From an uncultured Spartobacteria bacterium (GTDB lineage Bacteria; Verrucomicrobiota; Verrucomicrobiia; Chthoniobacterales; UBA6821): DNA of 29,605 nt. The DNA lies in contig CAIKYN010000354.1 in NCBI GenBank assembly GCA_903831635.1, positions 1-29,605 on the forward strand, in the 5' to 3' direction. The notes below the pieces were generated by a model. The model was not told the origin of the DNA. It did not search any database and saw nothing but the letters and a program-made list of their open reading frames with translations. The position numbers and the translations under genes are program-made. Shown here one piece after another: positions 23,364 to 29,605 of the stretch (the stretch's first letter is position 1; the number at the start of each line of letters is the position of its first letter).

Positions 23364-25582
23364 GGGCAAAATCTAACTTTTTCACTCAGTCCCAAAAAAC
23401 CAATGATGCTATCAGCACAAATATTGTGGGAATCAACGAAGTGGAGGTTGGCATTTTTTTGCGGATAGGACTTTCTGTTGCTGAAACCTTCTTTCATCAA
23501 AATGGCGACCGGTTTTTCATAAGCTAAAGCCACATGAGCCGCAAACGAGTCGACAGAGATAACTCCACAGCTCAGACTGATAACCCCTAGAGCCTCTCTA
23601 ATGGAGGTCTCTCCCATGAGGGTGGTAACGGAAGGCAGGCACTCAAACTTCTGCATGACTTTCGCTGGTAGTGCTTCACCCAACATAACAATTGGAGCAT
23701 GCCGGCTTATGGCCTCGCAGATCTCAAGCCAATCTCTTGGATCCATGTTGCGTGCAGGCTCTCCAGCTACTGCTTGAACAACAACAAAAGGTGTCTGGGG
23801 AAGACGAGATAAGATTTTACTTTCAATCAGAACACTCTCCAAAATTGGCTTCAAATAGATGGCGGATCGTCTCTGGTTCTTTGGTAAACAATCAAGGTAG
23901 ACTTGAGGTACAGATTGCAGGGAATTGTGCTTCAGGAGACCATGATAGCTTCCTGACATTCCCCTCAAGCCAAAGCCAAGTCGGTACTTTGCCCCAGTCA
24001 TGATGCCCAAATGCCATGCATTGGGAGAATGAATTCGAAGGTCGATGAAGAGATCGAGAGAACGATCCTTGAATGTCCGAGCAACCTGTGACTGTTGTCT
24101 CCATTCATTGGATATTTTGGTCACCAGACTATGTTTTTGCCTGTTAAGCAGGAAGGGTGTGTAGGGGAGAGAGTCATCGATTAAACCTTGCTCCTTGAGA
24201 ATATGGCTTAGTTCCAAAGTGTTTTCAGAAACCAAAAGCGTGATTCTTGCATCGGGAGCCTTTGAGCGAAGTTCTCGTAGAAAAGGAGTCGCCATGAGCA
24301 GATCTCCTAGGTGGTCACTCTTGCAGATGCAGATTTCCCGGAGCGAGTGCAACTCGGGAAGAGGGAGTTTTTTGACTGAAAAGATCGAGTCGATGAAAAG
24401 ATCCCTGAGAAGAAGAAATCCCAGTCCAACTTTGCCAATTTTTCTACCCTTAAGATAGTCGCGCCCCATCAATGTCACTAATTCTTCTTCAGGATTTTTA
24501 TGAAAAGTGTGCTTTTTAAATGAGTTAGTTTTTCTTGGCCCAGAAGACTCAAGGTTCCTTGCAAAAGACTCCAGAATTCTCAAATGAGATGCTGCAGAGG
24601 ATTCCCATGAAAATAGTGAGCCTCTTTCAAGACCATTGATTCCGAGAAGCTCTCTTTTTTCTGTGGTCCACTTGGCTGCCCCTCTGAGGGCTTCAGTCCA
24701 GTCTGAATGGGAATTTGCATTCACATAGACTGCGGAATCCGCCCCCACTTCACGGTGAGGAGGAATATCCGAGGCAATGCAGGGTGTTCCGCACGCAAGC
24801 GACTCCAAGAGTGGGAGCCCGAATCCTTCGTAAAGTGAGGGAGCGATGGATGCATAGGCCCCGCAATAAAGAGGAACGAGCAGATCATTCGGAACACGCC
24901 CAAGGAAACGGATTCCCTTCTCACAGGTGTGAAGTGCATCCTGATCGAAGATGGTGTTTCTGGCACCAACGATGATGAGTTCGAAGTCATTTAGAGATGC
25001 TGCTTGCCAAGCATTGAAAAGAGTTTTCAAATTCTTGCGTGGGTCGATCGATCCGACATAGAGAAAATAGGGCCGATTAATACCCAGTATTTTTTTGGTC
25101 TTTAGTACCTGTTCCTCTTCGACTTTTTGGAATTCCCTTCCAATTCCATTGGCAACAACCTGAATGCACTCCTCGGGAATCTTGAAATAATGAAGAAGGC
25201 GCTCCTTCGAAAATTGTGAAACTGTCGTGATTCCAAGCACTCTCTGAGCAAGTCGAGGTAAGAGAAACTGATAAACTGAGGCAAATGATCGGTTGAACCA
25301 CTCCGGATGATCGAGAGTGGAGGCATCATGGATCGTGACTACCTGGTTGCGAACTGAAAGCGGTCCGGTATTTGCTGGGCTCCATAAGAGATTGTCACGA
25401 ATCCGAGACGGAAGAGAGAATTGTTCCCAGAGGTGCCCTTTCATTCCACTGGCAAAACTCTTGGAAGATGGCTTCACTGCATGGAGATCATGCCCAACAC
25501 ACTTGCTCCATTCTTGCACGCACCTCTGAACCCCAGTTAGGGGTTGAAGAAGAGCACGTGAGTTGAAAAAGATCTGAGTCAT
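23360..25582 (-). CDS. Bifunctional glycosyltransferase: N-terminal GT4 fused to C-terminal GT9 (heptosyltransferase-like)
   Basis: A 740-residue fusion from ATG 25582. Residues 1 to about 345 are a complete GT4: IFFNSRALLQPLTGVQRCVQ, VVTIHDASTLDHPEWF, YVGSIDPRKNLKTL and the EX7E motif in YEGFGLPLLESLACG near 254. A basic linker follows. From about 405 to the end is a GT9 domain: ICICKSDHLGDLLMATPFL is the diagnostic opening (R/K-x-D-x-x-GD), VVVQAVAGEPARNM takes the place of the usual nucleotide-sugar loop, and GVISVDSFAAHVALAYEKPV is the C-terminal donor site with the aligned Asp-Ser. GT9 enzymes include LPS core heptosyltransferases. Two consecutive sugar transfers may be carried by one chain. 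There is no frame disruption at the junction, so it is a true fusion and not an assembly join. Confidence 0.9.
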   Translation of the reverse strand: MTQIFFNSRALLQPLTGVQRCVQEWSKCVGHDLHAVKPSSKSFASGMKGHLWEQFSLPSRIRDNLLWSPANTGPLSVRNQVVTIHDASTLDHPEWFNRSFASVYQFLLPRLAQRVLGITTVSQFSKERLLHYFKIPEECIQVVANGIGREFQKVEEEQVLKTKKILGINRPYFLYVGSIDPRKNLKTLFNAWQAASLNDFELIIVGARNTIFDQDALHTCEKGIRFLGRVPNDLLVPLYCGAYASIAPSLYEGFGLPLLESLACGTPCIASDIPPHREVGADSAVYVNANSHSDWTEALRGAAKWTTEKRELLGINGLERGSLFSWESSAASHLRILESFARNLESSGPRKTNSFKKHTFHKNPEEELVTLMGRDYLKGRKIGKVGLGFLLLRDLFIDSIFSVKKLPLPELHSLREICICKSDHLGDLLMATPFLRELRSKAPDARITLLVSENTLELSHILKEQGLIDDSLPYTPFLLNRQKHSLVTKISNEWRQQSQVARTFKDRSLDLFIDLRIHSPNAWHLGIMTGAKYRLGFGLRGMSGSYHGLLKHNSLQSVPQVYLDCLPKNQRRSAIYLKPILESVLIESKILSRLPQTPFVVVQAVAGEPARNMDPRDWLEICEAISRHAPIVMLGEALPAKVMQKFECLPSVTTLMGETSIREALGVISLSCGVISVDSFAAHVALAYEKPVAILMKEGFSNRKSYPQKNANLHFVDSHNICADSIIGFLGLSEKVRFCP

Positions 25583-25648
25583 CCTGCGGTTTGCTAATGT
25601 ATGAAATTAACTTCATCTCATACTTTAAAAAAACTAATATAACTATAT

Positions 25649-26548
25649 TTATTGCTGGTAAACGTATGATTTAATTAATGCTAAACGACGGTAGAAAAAG
25701 GGAAAATAATGAAGCATAAAAATCTGCCCAATCTGTCTGAGGGATAAAGAACGACTTAAAAAAGCTTCTAATAAAAGATTGATTCCAAGCGTGTAATTAT
25801 TGTTTGCCATATGGCGTGGAGCCAGATTCCGCGCCAACATAGCTTTTGCAGCTTTTGCAGTAATCAATCCCTTCATTCTTTCAATCTGAGTATAATAATA
25901 ATCAGTCGAAAAAGTGGAACTTTCTCGGCTATCACTTTGTAAACAATTCCATTGAGAGAGAGAATCTTCCTGCATGTAGATTTGATGACCAAGTGACTCG
26001 CCTACAATAACCATTTCCCAATCATCAGTAACAGGTACGTCATGGTGAAATGCAGATTCGAGATAGACCGATTTCTGCATAAAAAGAGTATTCGTCTGCA
26101 CAAGACCATTTCGAACGTAGAGATATTCGCAGATTGGTTCGTTAATTATGGGGAGAATAGTCGGTCTAATACTAATGATATCCTTTGACTCACGTACATG
26201 CTGCCTATGAGAGTAAATACCTGATGGATCATTGACATTTTTATAAAAGCAAACCTGTTTCTCAAGTTTATCTGAATACCAGAAATCATCGCAATCAAGA
26301 GATGCAACATGTGTTCCGGTAGCATGGTTTACACCCAAAACTCTTGCTGCTCCAGAACCGCTGTTTTTTTCCGTCTTTAAAATTTTCACCTGTGGAAACT
26401 CTTTACTAATCCAGTCGCATTTTTCAGGTGAACAATCATTCACAAGGATAATCTCATGAACAGGGTAGGTCTGACTCAAGACACTGCCCACGGAAACTCT
26501 CAGAAGTTCCGTACGAATATAGAATGGGATGATAACTGAGATTTTCAT
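25649..26548 (-). CDS. Glycosyltransferase family 2
   Basis: A 299-residue GT-A enzyme starting at ATG 26548. MKISVIIPFYIRTELLRVSV, then IILVNDCSPEKCD, forms the nucleotide-binding region, and SLDCDDFWYSDKLEKQ contains the metal-binding DCDD (85-88). VPVTDDWEMVIVGESLG is the acceptor-side acidic motif. No strong membrane segment precedes the aromatic C-terminus. Its ATG overlaps the TGA of the upstream tandem-GT2 gene by 4 bases (ATGA), a sign of translational coupling. After it comes a 66-base AT-rich gap before the GT4-GT9 fusion gene. It probably adds one residue of the glycan repeat or core; sugar unknown. Confidence 0.92.
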   Translation of the reverse strand: MKISVIIPFYIRTELLRVSVGSVLSQTYPVHEIILVNDCSPEKCDWISKEFPQVKILKTEKNSGSGAARVLGVNHATGTHVASLDCDDFWYSDKLEKQVCFYKNVNDPSGIYSHRQHVRESKDIISIRPTILPIINEPICEYLYVRNGLVQTNTLFMQKSVYLESAFHHDVPVTDDWEMVIVGESLGHQIYMQEDSLSQWNCLQSDSRESSTFSTDYYYTQIERMKGLITAKAAKAMLARNLAPRHMANNNYTLGINLLLEAFLSRSLSLRQIGQIFMLHYFPFFYRRLALIKSYVYQQ

Positions 26549-28521
26549 CGATAAACTGGCTTTATATATTTTAGAAAACTCAATCTCTGTTCTCTAAATA
26601 AAGCTGGTCCAATAAGCAAATTTGATAATTCTAAAGGAAGTAAAGTTAGAAGTATCATCCATGTTATCATTATCAACTTCTGAATGATTGTAAAAGATTC
26701 CCATGATAAAATACTTTTAGTTCCCAGAAATATTAAATCTTTTTTATTCAAGGTTTCGTCCTCGTATCCTTTATAATTATTAAGACGGCAATAACAGATA
26801 AGTCTTTTAAAACGTGTTGGTTCTTTAAGATAGAACCCAGTCTTCATTGGTGGTGATTCAACGACGCTTCTCCATGATTTATCCCGCAGTAGATCACGGC
26901 AATGCTCTTTGAGGAGCCAGGTTTTTATTTTTTCTTTTTTTGAATCGGCTTTTAGCGATGTATTAGCAGAGGTATGTCGCCGATAGTAGCCAAGGATCTC
27001 TGGGATGCTTGAAATGATACCATAAAAGGGAGCGGCATAAATAGGAACAGCGTCGGCACTTTGTCTTAGTTCCTCTGGATTTAAACCTAAGAGAATTCTT
27101 TTAAGAAAATCTGCACTAAATAAATTACCGCTTCCCGGAGGGGAGGAATAGGAGCTGTATAGTTCCATCTGTTTTTTGGCATCTTTTGAATCAAGTGAGC
27201 CTGTAGGAACTCGTGAAAAGAGTGAATGCCCGTTCTCATCGACCACTTCAAGGTAGAAATGAATCTTCGATATGTTTGGTGACCAGACCTCCATACACCG
27301 GCGGATACAATCGGGATGGAGGTAGTCATCTGAATCAAGAAAAAGAACTGTTTGCCCTGAGCTGACGGCTAATCCCGACTGATAAGCCGCCATCTGCCCT
27401 TTGTTCGACTGGATCACGGAATGAATCTGAGTTCCATAGATCCCGATGATTTCCCTAGAATGATCCGTTGACCCATCATCCACGACGATGACTTCACAGT
27501 TGCGGTACGATTGATTGAGTGCGCTCTCAATGCACTCTTTAAGAAAATTCCCGTTATTGTAGTTGATCACAATCACAGAGGCCTTTTCTAGTGAGCCATG
27601 CGATGGAGTGACGGATGCGTCTTGGAGACGCAGAGCTAAATCGCTTTTTTTAGAAGTTTTCTGATAACCTAGATATCCTGTGATTCTGCCTCGAATCTTT
27701 AACCAGTAGAAGCGACAGGCTAGGTCATCAAACCTAGCCGCTCCCAAAAAAACACCAGCGGAGGGCCTCAAAATCAGGTACAGGAAATACCAGAATGGAT
27801 AGTGATGTTTTCTTAAAAAATAACCACTACCACAGGAATATGCATATGTTCTGCGGAGTGTTATTTCAGAGATTGTTGTCACAGGTCTGGGATGCCAAAC
27901 CCCGATTTCTCTCTCATAAAAGCCGCGTATACCCTCTTGCATGAGGCGAAGAATCAAATCCGGACCCTCGTCCGAATTCCATGGGGAGAGAGCTCCCACT
28001 CCCATCAGCTCATCGTAGCGGAGCTTACCCAAAGAGCCACGTCGAACGAAAAAAGCGAACTCTATACACTGAGAGTAAATCGAGAACTTTTGGATCTCTC
28101 CACTCTGGGTGGCATGCTTTGAAACACTATCGGATCCATCATCGGAATAGGATCTTCCAGAAAGCATTCCATATTCCGGATGGGATTCAAAAAAATGAAA
28201 TACTTTTTCAAGCAAATCGGGTGGGTAGCGGCAGTCATCGTCTGGAAAGCCGATAAATTTCCCCCTAGCCACATTTAGTCCCTCATTTTTCGCAGCCGAT
28301 ATACCCCCGGAGCTTTTGAGATGAATAATCCTCTTATCCAATCCCGATTCCTTAATGATCGGCAGCAGGCGATTATCCTCGTTCTGATCTGAAACGATGA
28401 TCTCAAAGTCCTGAAAATTCTGTTGTTTGAGTGAATGCAGAAGATCTCGAACTTCACTGACTCGCCCTTTTGTGGGAATGATCAGCGAGAATGTGAGGCA
28501 GTGTTCTGAATCGAGACTCAT
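26545..28521 (-). CDS. Tandem glycosyltransferase with two GT2 domains
   Basis: A 658-residue protein. The frame is open to 28758, but the ATG at 28521 overlaps the preceding stop as ATGA and directly precedes the first domain (MSLDSEHCLTFSLIIPTKGR), so it is the start. Domain 1 (about 1-280) has SLIIPTKGRVSEVRDLL, GISAAKNEGLNVARGKF and the metal site FPDDDCRYP. Domain 2 (about 308-540) has SVIVINYNNGNFLKECIESA, VIVVDDGSTDHSREI and LFLDSDDYLHP near 390. A hydrophobic patch near the C-terminus (IMITWMILLTLLPLELSNLL) may anchor it to the membrane. Two linked GT2 domains often give alternating additions, as in hyaluronan- or chondroitin-type synthases of the K4 class, but that specificity is not implied here. 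It is coupled on both sides by ATGA overlaps. Confidence 0.92.
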   Translation of the reverse strand: MSLDSEHCLTFSLIIPTKGRVSEVRDLLHSLKQQNFQDFEIIVSDQNEDNRLLPIIKESGLDKRIIHLKSSGGISAAKNEGLNVARGKFIGFPDDDCRYPPDLLEKVFHFFESHPEYGMLSGRSYSDDGSDSVSKHATQSGEIQKFSIYSQCIEFAFFVRRGSLGKLRYDELMGVGALSPWNSDEGPDLILRLMQEGIRGFYEREIGVWHPRPVTTISEITLRRTYAYSCGSGYFLRKHHYPFWYFLYLILRPSAGVFLGAARFDDLACRFYWLKIRGRITGYLGYQKTSKKSDLALRLQDASVTPSHGSLEKASVIVINYNNGNFLKECIESALNQSYRNCEVIVVDDGSTDHSREIIGIYGTQIHSVIQSNKGQMAAYQSGLAVSSGQTVLFLDSDDYLHPDCIRRCMEVWSPNISKIHFYLEVVDENGHSLFSRVPTGSLDSKDAKKQMELYSSYSSPPGSGNLFSADFLKRILLGLNPEELRQSADAVPIYAAPFYGIISSIPEILGYYRRHTSANTSLKADSKKEKIKTWLLKEHCRDLLRDKSWRSVVESPPMKTGFYLKEPTRFKRLICYCRLNNYKGYEDETLNKKDLIFLGTKSILSWESFTIIQKLIMITWMILLTLLPLELSNLLIGPALFREQRLSFLKYIKPVYR

Positions 28522-29408
28522 GACTTGACTATTTCGGTGAGACGTAAAGGGTGAAGTCTGCCTAAAACAAGGTCGCTTAAGGCACGAATTCCTCCTCGTG
28601 TTCCAGGGAATCCGCTCCTTAGTTCTAGAATATCTTGGAGAAACTGTTGAGTAATCAGTCTTGCTGTGCAGTAAAAAAAACGAAAATATCCCTTCAGAAG
28701 TGATGTGTGAATGGAACCTTTTTGCAAAAAGTAGTAGCTGTTGGCGATCATTGTCCAAGTAAGTTCCTCACGCTTTAATCTGCCCGCTGGAGCTTTCAAA
28801 TGGAGACATATTGGACTCGAAAGTCGTCCCACGAGCCCTCTTCTAGCAATCCTGATAGAAAGTTCATAATCCTCTCCCCAGGAGTAAAGTGGGAGATTTT
28901 CATCAAAAGATTCCTCCATTAGGATCTCTCTACGGATGAGCATGTTGCAGCCATAAAGAATCCAATGTTTACCAGTTGAACGAAACAATGCAGGAGGAGG
29001 AATTGTTTTGGATACTATTTCTCTCGCTTGTGCGCGAGGCATCCATCGGTCTGCGAGAACCTGGCCACTTAATGCAAGAACCTCTGGATGGGATTCCAGA
29101 TAACTGCAAGCCTCAGCGGCATAGTCAGGGTGGAGTTCTACATCGTCATCAAGGAAAAGAATGGAATCGGAGCTCTTTTGAGAAAGGATGATTCCTAAAT
29201 TGCGCTTCTTAGTGAGGCTTTCAGTTGAATAGTGAATGACATAAGATGAACCCATCATGGGGTTGGGAAGATCTGCTTTAGAATTGAGAATAAGGATAAT
29301 TTCTTCAGCTTGATAAGATTGTCTGCTGATCGAATGAAGCGTCTCTCTCAAAACCTCAGGACGATTAGCTGAAACGATCACTATAGAGTAGGATGTCATC
29401 AGCATCAT
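28518..29408 (-). CDS. Glycosyltransferase family 2
   Basis: About 296 residues from ATG 29408; an ATG at 29444 would add 12 mainly basic residues and overlap the upstream gene by 20 bases, and an ATG at 29399 is also possible. SIVIVSANRPEVLRETLHSI opens the GT-A fold, LFLDDDVELHPDY is the metal site, and YSWGEDYELSIRIARRGLVG is the acceptor-side ED motif. The form resembles rhamnosyl- or other GT2 transferases with a short C-terminal amphipathic tail. Its TGA overlaps the ATG of the tandem GT2 gene by one codon (ATGA). It is the second gene of the long minus-strand run in this window. Its sugar specificity is unknown. Confidence 0.9.
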   Translation of the reverse strand: MMLMTSYSIVIVSANRPEVLRETLHSISRQSYQAEEIILILNSKADLPNPMMGSSYVIHYSTESLTKKRNLGIILSQKSSDSILFLDDDVELHPDYAAEACSYLESHPEVLALSGQVLADRWMPRAQAREIVSKTIPPPALFRSTGKHWILYGCNMLIRREILMEESFDENLPLYSWGEDYELSIRIARRGLVGRLSSPICLHLKAPAGRLKREELTWTMIANSYYFLQKGSIHTSLLKGYFRFFYCTARLITQQFLQDILELRSGFPGTRGGIRALSDLVLGRLHPLRLTEIVKS

Positions 29409-29424
29409 CTTTTTAAGAACCCTG

Positions 29425-29604
29425 TCACGCGATCGACGGGTCATTCAGGCTTCGCCATGCTAATCCAAGGATCGCCCATGTCGTCGGAAGATAGAATTCA
29501 GATACATTAATGGTGTACAATACGCAGATAATCGCGGCACCCAGAGGCCATATTGCGGACGTTCCCCGGAGTGCGGAACAGAAATAGGGCCAGAGAAAAA
29601 ACCA
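29425..29604 (-). CDS. C-terminal end of an O-antigen ligase/polymerase-like membrane protein (partial)
   Basis: An open frame enters from the right edge and ends in TGA at 29425. The 59 visible residues are strongly hydrophobic: WFFLWPYFCSALRGTSAIWP, then LGAAIICVLYTINVSEFYLP and TTWAILGLAWRSLNDPSIA. The last helix, with the pattern TINVSEFYLPTTWAILGLAW, resembles the C-terminus of O-antigen ligase (WaaL/Wzy-like) proteins. It ends inside or just before the GT2 gene, consistent with the same operon. Too little is visible to separate polymerase from ligase, and another polytopic protein is possible. Confidence 0.55.
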   Translation of the reverse strand, partial: WFFLWPYFCSALRGTSAIWPLGAAIICVLYTINVSEFYLPTTWAILGLAWRSLNDPSIA

Positions 29605-29605
29605 G

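Noticed and set aside
28522..28758. Extra 79 N-terminal residues on the tandem GT2
   Set aside because: They lie inside the upstream GT2 gene and have no GT2 character; the ATG at 28521 makes an ATGA overlap.

Overview
The window looks like a chromosomal envelope-polysaccharide and natural-product region of a Gram-negative bacterium. The best taxonomic hint is the gene at 8017-9018. It ends in an Ig-like domain of a type I know mainly from Verrucomicrobiota surface proteins, so Verrucomicrobiota/PVC is my best guess, at low confidence. Few genes have a clear Shine-Dalgarno sequence, and TTG/GTG starts are common. No tRNA, rRNA, CRISPR array, insertion sequence or phage gene was seen. No gene-free stretch exceeds about 175 bases. 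The longest gaps (12998-13170, 13882-14036, 1052-1178, 10590-10710, 3403-3510 or 3343-3510 depending on the wzm start, 11707-11812) are mostly AT-rich and hold no gene I can support.

Layout. (1) Positions 2-1051 (+) hold the 3' part of a GT4 glycosyltransferase. (2) Positions 1179-3342 (-) hold a Wzm/Wzt-type ABC exporter pair for a polysaccharide. (3) Positions 3511-7873 (-) hold a compact three-gene unit: an isoprenyl diphosphate synthase, a short terpene-cyclase-like alpha/alpha-barrel protein with a DLDD motif and a QW motif, and an unusual fusion of an acyltransferase domain to a complete cytochrome P450. This is the most interesting part of the window and reads as a candidate terpenoid biosynthetic cluster. 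(4) Position 8017 (+) starts a single-pass membrane protein with Sel1/TPR-like repeats inside and the Ig-like domain outside. (5) Positions 9102-12997 hold a UDP-galactopyranose-mutase-like FAD oxidoreductase (-), divergent from a membrane GT2 and a secreted GH16 glycosidase (+).

(6) Positions 13171-29604 (-) form a long run of fourteen genes, many overlapping by 4-20 bases. In transcription order they are: an O-antigen ligase/polymerase-like membrane protein (partial), GT2, a tandem GT2-GT2, GT2, a GT4-GT9 fusion, GT4, GT2, GT4, a Wzx-like flippase, acyltransferase-3, GT2, a GMC oxidoreductase, a second acyltransferase-3, and a predicted GT-A-like protein. Together they could assemble, acylate, flip and polymerise or ligate a surface glycan. 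GT2 and acyltransferase-3 genes each occur as paralogous pairs, and the 3' end of the run (about 13.2-15.1 kb) is strikingly AT-rich, so the locus looks mosaic and partly built by duplication and transfer.

The region therefore carries components of two export routes (ABC and Wzx/Wzy-like) flanking a small terpenoid-type cluster. Whether the terpenoid and glycan parts cooperate, for example in a glycosylated or acylated lipid, cannot be decided from sequence alone.
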